The notes: generated from the sequence alone by a model not told the origin. Shown: positions 40,464 through 53,697, numbered from the stretch's first letter. The stretch: 64,000 bases of DNA from Azolla pinnata (GCA_037176905.1 JBBBWG010005224.1:1-64000), one strand, 5' to 3'. Numbers and translations are program-made.

Positions 40464-42169
40464 GAGCCGAAGGGGTGAGCAGCTATGTGTGTTGTCAAGT
40501 CACTCTTACCATAAGATTTGGTTTTATTGTTTGTACGTCCTGAATCGATTTTATCGATGGATCGTCATGGTTTATGCATCTATCTGCATATAATATGTCT
40601 ATGTGCATTGTAGGCATCTCTCTTCGATGCATCTAATCGTCTGTATGCATACGTTTTGCGTGCGTATGTGTACGGATGCATGTATCTTATCGGCCGCATA
40701 CATTTTGCCAAGTGCAGTTTGTATCCGGTGATCGTTGATGAAATTTGGGAAAGCTTTGGTTTCGGGGTCGAAGCTCTTTGAAACAGAGAATGCTGCATCA
40801 TCATCTCGCCCCATCAATGTTCCATCGCATTTGTGTAGCTCGGCCATTGCAAGGCCTGAGAAGTCATAAAGCAAGCCATGTGCTCAAGTTTCAAGCCGTC
40901 TCAAAGTCCATGGAGGTGGGACAACTGAACATCATTGCTCCGGTTCCCTTTTTAGCCCATGTGTGTGATAAATTTTCGCCCAAAAGCATTTTGCTTGCCT
41001 TTGTACGTATACATAAAGTGGTAACATTAGCAATGCACTGTACCTAAACGCATTAAGTTGTCATTTTCCAGTAGGTAAAATGCAAAAGACTGCCCACATC
41101 ATGTGGGTAGACAATAGAAAAGCAAAAGAAGTGGTGCTAGTACAGCAGAGTCGTTTCCAAATTCCTGGTGCCAGGTTTCAATGGCTGCGGAAGCACGCTG
41201 CTACAGTGCCCATCTCTTTTTTTCTTGTTGTACTTGTACTAAACTGCAGCACAAAACCATGCATTTTGGACAGCTTGCATTCTGTTTGTAAAGATATACA
41301 TACACGAAAGCCAGTGAGTAAATAGGTTTTTGACGATTATGCAACAAAAGCCCGTGAGCGAATCAAGAGCAACATTGAAAGAAGATTATCACTCGAGGTC
41401 AAAGCAACATCGAAACCTGCTTCCATCCACATGCCCTTCGAAGCGTAAAAAATAATGAGCATTTCGCCGATTGATTCAAAACAAAGCTAATTACTCCTTA
41501 ATTATGACAAAGAAAGGCTTGAGGAGTGTTTTTTTTAACATCAGTCTTTGCAAAACATTTACAGTACATGTCATGTGACTCTTAGCAGCGTACTTAAAAG
41601 ACATGCAAACAATCTCTTGGACAAGATTTTGGATTGAAGGTCACGAGGAAAAATCACCAGTTCAACCAAACCATCATCCGTCAAAATGGTTAAAAACAGA
41701 AACTATGGTTTTACTAAGATTTATCCTCCTCTTTCAAAGAAGCAAAATGTTTCCCTTCCCTGTAGATAGAGATTAAAACATCATGTTATCCCACAAACAT
41801 GCACTCTTTTGCAGATAGCAAAAATGCAAAAAGAGAATGTAATTTAACTGCTTTCTTTCTGTTACAATGTCTGGTCCTTTGATACACCAAAGAAACATGA
41901 ATCAGGGCAACTTTACAATTTGAACTATAAGATTCCTCTTGAATGAATATTGTTAATTGCCGTAGAAGAAATACAAGCCGAAAACACTCGGCTACAAGAA
42001 TACTTCACCAGGTCTCGATATTTAAAGAAACTTAGAAGTATGAGAATTGAGATTGAAAAAATAGAGAGCCCCAAGATTTCCTCACATTCTGATTTTGTGC
42101 CTTTATACAAAATTTCAAACCATGGAGTGGGTGGAGCTTTGCTCAGTATCTCAAATATGTTGTAGATAA
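40464..42169. other. Convergent intergenic region
   Basis: Holds the 3' UTR of the Ser/Pro-rich gene and, further on, that of the CLC gene on the other strand. AT-rich, with no supported gene. Short frames (for example plus 41080-41325) lack similarity to anything I know. Confidence 0.55.
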
Positions 42170-45100
42170 TTAGTGTCCAAAATTAATTTCCTCTTCTTCC
42201 TCCCTTTCCCTTTTAACCAGAGCCAAGACTCGTTTTGATGCTTCTTTCCTACAAAAATATTTTAGTTTTACAAATGTCGTAACGAGAAAAGATAACTGAG
42301 CAAAGTTTCTAAAATTTATGATGTAGTGCAATTATAGAAGTTACTTCAAATATAGTTTAATTGAGGGCTTCGATAATAACTCTTCAAACCAATTACATTT
42401 CATCGACTCGCTGTAGAATGCAAGTAAAAATGAACCATCACTAAAAGCATGGAAGAAAGTGCAAATGAAGGAATATGTTACTCAAGAGGCCAAGAAGGTA
42501 TCTAATGAGCCGAGAATATAAATAGCTTCTAGGACTACCAACAAAGGCCATAGCCATCCACTTGCCAATGGGCCTTTAGGGTCGAATTTGTATACCAGTA
42601 AGGCTAGGTGGCCTCTGCCTCATCCCAACTCTATTAGCAAATAACTTATACACCACAGGAAACCACTGTTTCTCACTGATGCTACCTCTTACTTGCTGGA
42701 TTACACTCCCAATGACAATTTTTGCAAGGAGGTGACAAACGGAATGGGGAAAATGAAAATTTGGAATTCATTTTTGGACTTTCTCTTGCTTGTTGGATTA
42801 CACTCTCTCAATGACAATTTTTGTAAGGAAACAGCGAACCAAATGAGGAAAAATGAAAAATTCGCGTTCATTTTTTGGATTTCCTAAGACACGTAAAGTA
42901 GGATCTACTCTAGAAAAGAAACCCAGAAATGAGGTCCTAATTAATATAGAGAATCCAAGTCCAAACAGCACAAACCTGAGACAGGCAGCAATATCATCCA
43001 TGGTAAGTATGGCACAGACTTTGCGGCCATGATCTTGCCACCTTCGACTGCCTCGGATGACAACAGGAAGCACCCGCACATGATGTGTTGCAAATATGTT
43101 TTGTGCTGCCTTCAGAGTCATATCCGGATAGCATACCAGAAGAACACCTTCCTTACAAACTGCAGCAACAAGTGTAGTGTTTACCTAGCAATGGACCTCA
43201 TCCAAAGTCAGTTAGAGAATAAGAATCAGTATCATAGATAGAATTAATAAAGAAAATCAACGTAGTCTCACACCTATTCTCTCCAGGATGCTATTAAGCG
43301 TCAAGCAAGTTAAAATTTTCAGTATCTTAGCATAGACCGTAAGAGAATTTAAGGAGTCCAAAACTCTCTTTTTGATGTAATGACAGAACTTTCTAGTTAG
43401 TCTACTATTTCTTTTATAAATCCAGAACTATGGTGGTATGTAAGGATAGGATTCTAGCATTCTTCCATTAAACAGATAAACCTTAGCAAGAGGTGTTAAT
43501 AAGGCTCCATTGAGGAACATATGTCATGGCACTGCATCTTACATCAATCACTGTGTACTCGCCCTGGAAAGTAGCCATTGCAGCTCTGAGAACAACTTGT
43601 TTCAAATCAGACAAAGTCATGATGCCTTCCAGTAGGTCATTCTCATCGACAACAAAAGCACATGATTGCCGTGCATCAAGCATGGCTTGAACTGATTCTT
43701 TCACTGTAGCTGTTGCAAGAACTTTTACGAAGCTCTTAGACATTGCTTGTCCAACCTGGCAAATCATCAAAAAAACATCAGATTTTTCTTTGGAAATGCT
43801 TACAATTCAGAAACCTTGATATAACATGAGCAGACAACTCCCCCTTCCCAAAGAAAAAAGCATTTGATAATACACTCTATTAACTACATTCTGAACTGAA
43901 ACATGTAGAATGCACCAACCTTCAATCGGCTCCTAAAAATCGACCTACCTATAGTTTACAACAATGATAATACCATGTTGAGAGAGAACATATCTATGCA
44001 GGACCCAAAGAGCTCTAAAAGGAAAATGAATGAAGAACCTTTAATTCATCCAGAAGCTCCTCTTCCGTGATCATGCCAGGGCCAGGTGACCCATCGATAG
44101 AGCAGAGCTCCACATCCATTCCACCATTTTTGATGGCCCACACACGTTGGCCATCTTCTAACTGTGGATCAGTTGAAACAGGTAAATAATCATGTGATGT
44201 CATAGGCAAGCTAGAAGTAGCATTATGTTGCCCAGATCTTCTTTGGTTTTCAACAGATGCAACCCAAATGGCAAGTCCCACTGCCCCCTGATAAAAGAAA
44301 AATATTTAGTGAATGGATGGTCAAGAATAATAAGTTGATGAAAATGATCTTTATAATAAGCACACCATGAGGGGAAGCAATATATGGTAATCTTTGGTGA
44401 GCTCAAAAAGCAGCAATACAGATGTAAGAGGGACTGAGCAAACAGAAGCTAATGTTGCAGCCATCCCAACCTGCAATCATCAAACATGAGAAGTTTGCAT
44501 ATAACACACGAATACTTCAGCTAAAATTGAATCTGACAATGTCGACTCTAATGAGTACGTGACAAGCTTTACTGAATGCAAATGACATAACTTGATTTGA
44601 CACATCCTGTTTAACTTTCAATGAAATTTCACACCTGATAAGGTACACTACACTACCAGAAGTTGTATTATTTCCCAAAGGGATGGATAAATCCATACCA
44701 AAGCATATGCTTGAGGATGTGCAACGGCATCATGTCCCGGAATAGCTGCATTGATGAATCTTCCTGCCAGATCTCCAAAAACTGAACCTACAGCTGCTCC
44801 TATCATTAAGCTTGGTGCATAAAGACCACCTACCAGGCCAGATCCTTTGCAAAGAGAAGTTGCTACCACTTTAGCAGCAATCAATTGAGTTAGCAGCCAT
44901 TTTCCAGGCGCTGATGCCGTCTTTCCAGACTGTAAAATTTCTTCTACATTTGTGAATCCCCAATAAAGGACTCCAGGATATTTCAATGCAATTATTCCCA
45001 CTCCTAGGCCACCTAAAGCTGGAGTAACAGTCATTGGTATCCCAAGTCTGTCTTTTACATAGTCAAAAACATTTGTGAACCATTCGACTAGCCGAGTGAA

Positions 45101-47989
45101 AAGCACGCTAACTACTCCACATAGCATCCCCAGAAGTAAATACAGTGGAAGCTCTGCAAGGACATTACCAAGGGCATATCAAGAAATCTCAGCACTACTG
45201 ACCTAGTAATTGGCAGCAGAGTAAAAGGGTTAGCAACCCCTAGTTAGGAAACTCACCAGCAGCAGACTTCAGCTCATATGCTGGAACTGTAAATGCAGGT
45301 CTCTCCCCAAGCAAACCATTTGAGACCGTGGCTGATAATACTGATGCTAAAATGATCATTGCAGTGGTGAGAGGTGGAGAGTTCTCAGCGTTCAGTGGCC
45401 TCAAGACAGTCTCAATTGCAAAAAAGCACCCTGACACAGCGGCATTGAAACCTGCATAAACCCTACCAACATGAGGAAATGCCATTTCAAGCAGAATGAT
45501 CACCAAGTATACAATATCCTCATGATTTCTATATGTGTCCTGTCATACTGAGGAGGCTGATGCTAGCCAATTTATCACTTCCTTGTAGACTATTTCCGTT
45601 TTTCCATCTTAATTTGATGTTTTCAACCAGAAAATATCATGCACTCTTAAAGAAGAGCATGCAGGATTACCTGAAGAGATACCAGCTGCCGCCCCAGCTG
45701 CAACAAGTGCAATTTTCCTTTGTCTATTATTGTTGAGAATCCTTGAATAACCAAGAGCACAGGACTTGCCAATATCCACACTCGGACCTTCAGGTCCTAG
45801 CGAACAGCCTGTGCCTAGTGTTACCGCAGCCTGAATAGCTTTGATTGCAGGGCACAGTCCTGCTAGCAGATCAAACCTTTGTGTTTCACCCGATCTCGAT
45901 GCTTTAATTTGTTCAATGATTGCAGATACTGCATGCATTACGCCGACAATTACTCCTCCAGTTACAGGTATGAGCATAATACGATGCCACGTATCTGCAA
46001 GACTCTGTAATCGAAGCCATGCTGCTCCTTCATGAGGGGTTCCTGCCCAAGCCCAATCATGGATGATATGCTCCTGAAATAAAATTCTATGCCATCTCAA
46101 CATATTTAAACAACCATAGTAATACTTAACACAAGCATCTAAATTAAGGTTTACATTTCAGAAAGGGAAAGGGACACATGATCACATAGAACGAGCTTTG
46201 TGCATTCTTACAATCATTTTCAAGACCCTAGGATCTGATTGCCGAGTACAGTGACCAAAAAGTTAACGTGAGTCCATTTGGGTTGCTATGCCGCAATATA
46301 ATTAGAAACGGTCTAGATCTTTGATGGTTTATGTCAACGGAGAGACTTCACATATGAGGTGAAAAATCATTGCTCAATCTTTGCAATTGTTTGGAATTTT
46401 TCTTCTGAATACTTTGAATTTGAACTGCTTAGAATGGATCGACTTTCGTACAGAGAATCTCTAACATTGCTTGGTCCCAAACAGAGAAGGCTAGAAACGA
46501 TGCCAGCACCATCCACGTCAAATGAGAATGGTGATGGTGTGTTGATAACAATGACATGGTCCTCATAAACATAGACTAGTTACATGACAAATTGCTACAG
46601 CCCAAATTCAATTGACATGATTGGCAAATCAGTTCTAAGTTCTTCCAAAGAGTTGCACCCATATCCATGTGTCATCAATCTCTCGCAGATGCAAAGAGTT
46701 GTGGGACTGCCCCATCATTCTGTTGAGCACAGAAGCGCATCAGAAGGATGGTTTATATAAAAGCATGAGGATAGATCGAATTGGGATGTGTCTAAAAAGA
46801 GCCCATACACCGGGCCACTGTCCTAACAAGAAGGTTTTAAGGGGTTTATTTCTGTACTTTCCTTATCTAGCTTCATAATAAAAATCAAGTCACTCTATCC
46901 TTTCCCACTTTGTTCATTTCTAAGCATTGGCAATACAAGCTATATTGGAGTGCATGATGATGCCATGTGATTCATATATTTCTCGCCTACTAACATACCC
47001 TCCATACATGTCAGATGCACAGCAAACTGCTAACTGACAAACTGTCTTTCAGCTGGTTCTCTATCAACGGTGGATGCATTATCTCTATGTTAGCACTCGG
47101 GGAAATGCATCAAAATATTCAGAGCACACACAACTAGATATGGCATTCTAAAGAGAGCCATGTCAACTTCTTGAGATGGTAATTGCGCATCTAACAATCA
47201 TAACCTTGTGCATCTCAAGATTCATCTCCTCCTGGAATACTAGCATCAACCTCTAACTATGGATATGTTACCAGTCAGATTCTTTTTCTACATACTTACT
47301 TCAAGCCTTTGCTATCACACATACACTGGAACTAACTGGATATAATCTCTTTGTTTCCATCACCTTTTTAGCATTTAGAAGACGTTCATGTAACATTTTC
47401 AGTTAATCTCTTACCTCCTTATGTGTGTGCATGCATGTATGAATGCAATGTATGTACGTATGTAGAGAAGGATGGATGGATAGATGTATACATGTATGTG
47501 GGTGGATGGATATGATCAAGGCTGGTAACTTACCCCTTTGTTGAATACCACGACCAGCAAGCCAGTAGTGAGTCCAAGCAAACAACCAACAAGAAGCAAG
47601 GTCCATTCAGGTTGAACCTTCTCTGTGACTCTCTCCCTTACTTGAGAAAGTGAAGGCTGACGAGAGACATTGGTCCGGATAGATTTCCTCCTCTCAAGAT
47701 CTCTAGGCAGCTTCAAATGAGCACGTTGAGCTTCCATATCCGAATCTGAACTCGAAGATCCGGATCTCAACAAGAATCTATTATCACCCACATCTTGTTG
47801 CATTCGCATCATTTGCCTTTTGGATTCCTCTTTAGTTTCTCTTCCCTTTAGAGACCTATAATGCTCTCCCTTCTTTCCCGAGTTCCTTCCCCAATAATTC
47901 CTTCCCAAGCTCGATTCCTTTTCTTCGAGAATTCTATGTCGGATCTGAATTGCATTTTCTTCAGATGATCGGATCCAGTTCAGCACCAA
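42170..47989 (-). CDS. CLC-f: CLC-type chloride channel/antiporter, CLC-f/e clade, 9 exons
   Basis: Anion channel or H+-coupled exchanger; plant CLC-f is placed in Golgi membranes and CLC-e in thylakoids. Exons in coding order: 47534-47989, 45671-46073, 45257-45451, 44699-45153, 44366-44470, 44039-44287, 43543-43755, 42976-43184, 42170-42248 (2364 bp, 787 residues). The N-terminal ~120 residues are hydrophilic and basic; the membrane part starts at EWTLLLVGCLLGLTTGLLV. AWAGTPHEGAAWLRLQ and LGTGCSLGPEGPSVDIGKS follow; the latter keeps the gating Glu of the GxEGP motif. CKGSGLVGGLYAPSLMIGAA corresponds to GxFxP. Two CBS repeats follow (SFVKVLATATVKESVQAM... to IMTLSDLK; YPDMTLKAAQNIFATHHVRV... 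to ILTMDDIAACL). The exon 8 start was set at GTAAACACTAC because it restores NTTLVAAVCKEG in phase, matching CLC-f there. Length fits Arabidopsis CLC-f (about 780). Intron 1 is 1.46 kb. Confidence 0.93.
42692..42885. repeat. 97-bp tandem duplication in the last CLC intron
   Basis: GGATTACACT(C)...CAATGACAATTTTTG(C/T)AAGGA recurs at 42698 and 42795 with a 97-bp period. Each copy ends in AATGAAAA...TTCATTTTTGGA. It lies in intron 8 (42249-42975), 90 bp past the exon 8 donor on the coding strand. Confidence 0.88.
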
Positions 47990-50130
47990 TTCCTTCAGAT
48001 TTCGACAAGCAGCAAGCAGTTGTACTTGTGCTTATGTAAAGAAAGACGCTTTGGAGCATATGGAAGAAGCCTCGAGTTGTATACAATGGTTTGAACCTCC
48101 CGACAAGGAGAATTTCTGATGACGCCACGACATCATGTAAGGAAGCAAAGGATCACATTTACCCGATACATCAAAGTCAAGAATTGAAGAAATAGGAGAT
48201 CTAAACGATGAGGACCAAACAAAAGAAGAAGAAGAAGAAAAAAAAGGAAAAAAGAGAAAACAAAAGGAAGTAGCACCTGCAGAACATATACGGCTGAGGC
48301 CTGGGAGGATCAATGGAAGCTTGGAGAGCCTGCAGATGAAGGGATAGGGCCTGCTTTAACCGATGCGGAGGGCGCAGGATGGGAGAGAAAGATCCATGGA
48401 AACACTCTTTTTGTTTTATGTCTTCATCAAAATGTTAAGAATTTGTCTGCAGGATTTCGGTTTCGCATATTTACCGCATTACCCCTCCGTTTCTAGCAAT
48501 TACCAAAAATGCCCCCAGGATCGAACCACTAAATCTACTTAGGAGTTAATTGTGGAGTTAATTGTGGAGTTAATTGTGGAGTTAATTGCATCGAATTAAT
48601 GGTGGGCCGATCCTTTGAATAGCCTTTTCGTTGTTGATCAAAATCCGGCGCCTTAATCATTCGACGCGATCGATTCCGTCGCTGATCGCGTCATTCGTCA
48701 GCGTTTAAATCAAGTCTCTTCGCTAATCTCCTTCAGAGGTAAGTCTCATCGTCGATCATCCGACAAGAACCAACGGATGTGGTTATCTGTAATCGTTCGA
48801 ATAATCACCCCCTTGATGGACCATACTAATTGTGGTTCGCCTTGTTAATGACAGTTTAGTGCACATTTCCAACGTGTGATGCAGGGGTATCTCGATGGTG
48901 TTTTTAAAATAACGGTGGATACAGTTAAAATGACAAAACTTGTTACTTGCCTATGCCGAATTCGCCATGCAAACAACAAGCTCGAGCCTGTGCTCGTTGT
49001 TTACGAGTTTTTCTGCCCTTGATCGACGACATAACCAACTGACCGAGGGATCGTTGAAGCATGATGCTCGTGCTTCTTGATAATCATAAAAAGATTTGTA
49101 TTTTAAAGATGGAATCGGGTAGCTGAATTTATGGTTCCGCATAGCATATAGACAGCGATGTATTGCATTCCTGGCATGGGCAACGAGCAATGCACAGACC
49201 ATTAACAAGTCAGTGAGCGATGCCATACTTTGGTGGTCATTTAAATTACACATGCTCTTATAGCGTAATCAATTCGAAAACGTTCTGGAAGGATGATAAC
49301 TTGTGATGAAAGTTAAGCTCCAAAAGAATTAGGCTTCCCTTTAAACCCTAATTATAGCACAAACTTAATCGAGACCACCAATAGATTAAAAATCTAAGCT
49401 CCCTCTTATAAAACACTTGGGCTAAACGTCGAAAGCTAGTGCTGTGGCATGTGAAGCAACATGTGCTTAACGATGGTCTCATTAGGATGTAACAGAACGT
49501 CAAAACTTTAATGATGCCCATCGGGCATTCATTTAACGGTGTGACGATTCGCCCCTGCTGCAAAGACACAATTTAAAGAATCAGGCCATCCACATTCAGC
49601 ACACCAATGAGAGCATGTTTCTTCAATTTGGCTTTGCATAACAAAAACAACCAGTAAATGTTACATATCATAACCTTGATTTAATCAGTCTGACTGTGAC
49701 CATGATTCCCAGATCCAAGACTTGCTGATAAACATTGCCATCAAAAGAAATCCCCTGATTACGCATTGCACTAACGAGACAGGATCGGAATGTGACGCTC
49801 ATAAATTATCAGCGAGAAATTGAAGAATACAAAATACTTGGTAGTATTGATTCAAAATACAATATCAATAATGGCAGGGAGTAAAATTGAAGCCCGCACA
49901 ACCTCAACTGTTTCCTAACCACACATTGATGTTATAAAATTATTGAAAGAACTTGTGATTTCCATACTGGATCATTTCTGCATTCTCAACTCTTTAACCA
50001 ACAGGCATTCTTAATTACATCCATGAGGCTAACAGAATCAGTTTGAGTCAAAATTCGACTGGATAAGAGATTATAGGTGCAACAACTCATCGTTCCCTTC
50101 AATTCGCATGCATCGAAAGGTGAGAGCACC
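47990..50130. other. CLC promoter side and GPT 3' region
   Basis: About 2.1 kb with both flanking genes on the minus strand. It contains an A-rich run (48228-48260), a 12-bp tandem repeat (48542-48588), a CT/GA-poor AT-rich stretch, and the GPT 3' UTR near 49900-50130. No gene supported. Confidence 0.55.
48542..48588. repeat. Four-copy 12-bp tandem repeat (GGAGTTAATTGT)
   Basis: Four head-to-tail copies about 550 bp upstream of the CLC-f ATG; the last ends in C rather than T. GTTAATTG is palindrome-like, so a factor could bind it repeatedly, but that is speculation. Confidence 0.9.
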
Positions 50131-52071
50131 TTATTGCTTTGCCTGGAGCACAAACAGAGATCATAAAAGCCTATAAGCATGCATTGTATATATACTACGT
50201 GATAGAAATTGACATTACACATGTACATTAAATAATTCCAAAAAAGACATGCACACTCGCACAAAAATCCAAAAAGGAACTTACTTGTGAGTAAAGGAAG
50301 GTCCCTAAGATTGCTACTGCAGCACCGACGGCATTGATAGGAAGGATTGCAGTGCGGAAGATGATGATTGATGACACAATGACTGATACTCGCTTCATTG
50401 TGTTACCAATACTGAAGGTTAATGGCGAGATCTCATTGAGAGACATGTAGGAAACTTGGTTGTATAGATGATAGAACACACTTTGTGCCACCACCCACCT
50501 ATGGGCAAAAAGCTTCCAGGTTATTTGAGTGGAACACTCAAAAATGTAGAGGGATCTACAATATTCAAACTAAATATTGGTATCCCATTTCTTTTCTCTT
50601 ACCAGCCGAAATGCGGACCAATCAACTGGACAGCTGTTTGCCATCCATCTGCCCACAATTTTGGTCCCTCCACCGCAAAGGCAAAGGGCGTCAGCAACAC
50701 CAAGGAGAGTATCGAGAGACAAGCGTAATAGTTCATTCCTCCCACAGATTTCCCCTTCATGCCCTTCTTCGAGAAGATGTTACGAAACACAAACGCGAGG
50801 TTTGAAATCATAGCCCCCATGAATCCTAGCATAACCACACGAAACAACAAGCAATTCAGGTTAGCTTGATTCCATGGTAGGCAGACACCACAAACCACAT
50901 TAGTTCTAAGCATGAACATAGTCCCACACTGTTTCTTAGTTATTGATGCGAAACAAAGTTGGGCCAATTTCAAAATCACCTATCATGTTGAAGTTCAATT
51001 CAGTCAAGGCTGCCAGACCACACCCTCCGATGATGGGGATGAGAGAAAGGTAGACCGAGATGGGGAATTGTTCTCCGAGAAGTAACCTTGACACCAATAC
51101 ACTGAAGGCAGGTTCAGCACTCTTTATGATGTGTGTGAAAGAGACTGCCACCTTGGACATGCTTACAGTTGCGGCTACATGGCCAATAGTATGTGCCAAT
51201 GCTACCTAACAAAATACAGGACATGAAGAAACCGATTTGATAGGATCACACAAATGATACAAGCACACTTTCAAACCTGGTTAATCAGATTGATCTATGA
51301 CTATAGTGGATAGCATCAAGACATTTTGAATATATCAGATTTGATGATGTATGCAAGCATCCTGTATCTCAAAAATGGTACAAAGAGGCCAGAGGGTCTA
51401 AGTCACCAACCCCACACCCAAACTACTATCCCGTGCTTCATTGATAATATAATATATGAGTGTATTTACCAGAGTGTAGCATGCACACACACTCACACAT
51501 GTATGTATCTACTCTTTACCGGTGCCAGAGCTTTCCAGAAGTCGAGATCCACGTCAGGTGTCTCAGCAATCCGGGTGATCCAAGATGCAGCCATGATCAA
51601 CGAGCCAGCCGCAAGCGAAAGAGTGGAGGTCAACCAAGGGTAAGGAAAAGCATTGAGCACCTTCTTGTTGTAGATGTTAAACACGACATTCAAAGCCCAC
51701 CATGTGACAAAATAGATCCCAATCTTAAGCTTCCAGCCAGCAGATTCTGTCCCAGCAGCAGCAACCTCGGCTTTAGGCTCGACGGGAGTATCAGGTATCC
51801 CATAAGATTCACCAGCCCCATCCGCTTGCGCACGAACCTTGAGATCAAAGCGCAGTTTCTGTAACGGGTCATAGGGTGATGATGATGATGATGATGATGA
51901 TGATGGCGTTGGTGTGATTGAAATGTCCGGTATATGAGATTGGCTGGACACAAAGGCTGTCCGGATAACGTTGAGGTTCAGTGCCCTGATGCTTGTCGTG
52001 TGGAAAGGCCTACGGATCAGTCCCGATCGTGCTGTGATCTGAGATGGACCTGATACGCTGATCGTGGCCAT
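50131..52071 (-). CDS. GPT: Glucose-6-phosphate/phosphate translocator, plastid, 5 exons
   Basis: Inner-envelope antiporter that exchanges cytosolic glucose-6-phosphate for stromal phosphate, feeding starch synthesis and the oxidative pentose phosphate pathway in non-green plastids. Exons in coding order: 51520-52071, 50980-51205, 50603-50825, 50285-50498, 50131-50142 (1227 bp, 408 residues). The first ~95 residues are a Ser/Thr/Arg-rich transit peptide that includes a Ser run encoded by a (TCA)n microsatellite. Signature stretches: WWALNVVFNIYNKKVLNAFPYP, VAVSFTHIIKSAEPAFSVL, YHLYNQVSYMSLNEISPLTF, SIGNTMKRVSVIVSSIIIF. These match GPT rather than TPT or PPT. The family motif FHTPVQPVNALG reads FRTAILPINAVG here. 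The last exon is only 12 bp and encodes AKQ-stop, the usual GPT C terminus. A leader intron is likely (donor-like GGCG|GTACGT at about 52968-52972, minus). Confidence 0.93.
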
Positions 52072-52104
52072 TGCTCAGATCCCTCCGTTCTGCCATCACC
52101 AATC

Positions 52105-52455
52105 CATTCGACACAAATCACTCGAGCATGTAAAAGGAACCTAGAATGCTCAAAAGAGCCTAATTTTGACAGCCCAACAGATCAACTTGAAAGAAAATCA
52201 CATGAAGTATGCAAAGAATCGACGTATTGTTAATAACGAGGACAACAGAATTGAAAGCTTTACAAATCCAATGAGATCGAATCAACACAAATCACTTGAG
52301 CATACACTTGAACCTATGTTATGATCCTCAGAGAGCCTGACTTTGAAAGCAAATTAGATCAAATTGAAAGCAAATCACATAAAGTGTGTGAAGAATCCGT
52401 ATGTTGTCAAAGAATATCAAAACTTTAAGCAATAGGAATCAAATTGAAAGATCGG
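52105..52455. repeat. Degenerate ~174-bp tandem duplication in the GPT leader
   Basis: ACACAAATCACT(C/T)GAGCAT starts at 52111 and 52285, and later ATCACAT(G/A)AAGT and AAGAATC recur in step. Identity is clearly lower than in the oxidoreductase and L9 duplications. A third, weaker relative occurs at about 52650-52735 (ATCATGCAAAGTGTGGAAAG and AATCACATGAGCA). Confidence 0.75.
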
Positions 52456-52906
52456 CACAATCCCACAAACACCGTAATTGTAAGCATTGGCGGGTAGAAA
52501 ACAACACAAATGTGCAAACAGAATACAATAACTCGTAATCATGAGAGGTCAAAGATCAACACAAAGACACACGGAGAATGGTATGATCTACGCGTGAGCA
52601 GAATCTGACGAAAAAAATATATGCATGACACGTAGAAAACAAGGCAAGAATCATGCAAAGTGTGGAAAGAATTCATGTGCACAAACCTTCAGGTCAGAAA
52701 AAAAGGATCCAACACAACAAATCACATGAGCAGAGGTGAATTGTGTTTGTGCGTGTGGACAAGCGCGCGCGTGCTCGGGGGAAGGCATGCCTCCAGCAAG
52801 AAAGAGGCCGATGTGCGATTAACACAAGCAAAGCTCGGCATGCAAAGGATCAGAACGTACAGGGGAAGAAAGAAAAAAGGAGGCGATCTAAAAGAAAGAA
52901 CCGTAG

Positions 52907-52947
<41 letters not shown>

Positions 52948-53069
52948 AGCTCGAAAACTAGCAACGTACCGCCTTCTCTGGAGCGTGTTAGTGAGCTATG
53001 GAAGCTGGGCACCGGCCTCGCTCTTCTTCCTTCGCAGGGAAAACACCCACTCTCTGCTCTTCAACTGAG

Positions 53070-53103
<34 letters not shown>

Positions 53104-53330
53104 GGGCAGAAAAGATCTGGACCCTGCCTGTTCTTTTTAACTCTCCATTTCTGGTCGATGGAGCAGGAAGCAGCAGCAAAAGCAGCAGCAAAAGCAGCAG
53201 CAGCAGAGAAGAAGAAGAAGAAGAAGAAGAAGAAGACGAAGAAGAAGAAGAAGAAGTCGGACCCCACACGCGCGCACGTGCGTCTGGAAACACAAGCAAA
53301 AAAAATCTCTCTACAAAGACGATGACGATG
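52456..53330. repeat. GPT upstream region with GA, GCA and GAA arrays
   Basis: Contains (GA)n at 52910-52942 and 53072-53102, (AGCA/GCA)n at about 53168-53205 and (GAA)n with one ACGAA break at 53206-53255. On the minus strand these read as CT-rich leader sequence just upstream of GPT. Long frames here are simple-repeat translations. Confidence 0.75.
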
Positions 53331-53697
53331 TGCACATACATACACACAGACGCACACATACATACATACATGCATACGCACGCATACATACATACACACA
53401 CATGCACATACATACATGCACGCACATATGCATACATACATACAAAAGACGATGATGATGTGCACATACATACACATAGATGCACATGCACACATACATG
53501 CACACATACATACACACATAGATGCACGCATGCATACATACATACAAACATACGCACGCATGCATACATACATACACACACACAATCACATACATACATA
53601 CATGCATAGAATACAAATTGCAACACATCCATACATGTGCATGCATGCATGCATGCATACAATAGAAAACAATACAATACAATACAATACAATGTAG
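53331..53697. repeat. CATACATA/CACA microsatellite cluster
   Basis: About 370 bp of CATACATA, CACACATA and GCATGCATG units, ending in GCATGCATGCATGCAT (53640-53657) and (ATACA)n (53670-53695). A GACGATGATGATGTGCACATACATACACA segment is duplicated (about 53319 and 53449), showing local expansion. Unknown function. Confidence 0.88.
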
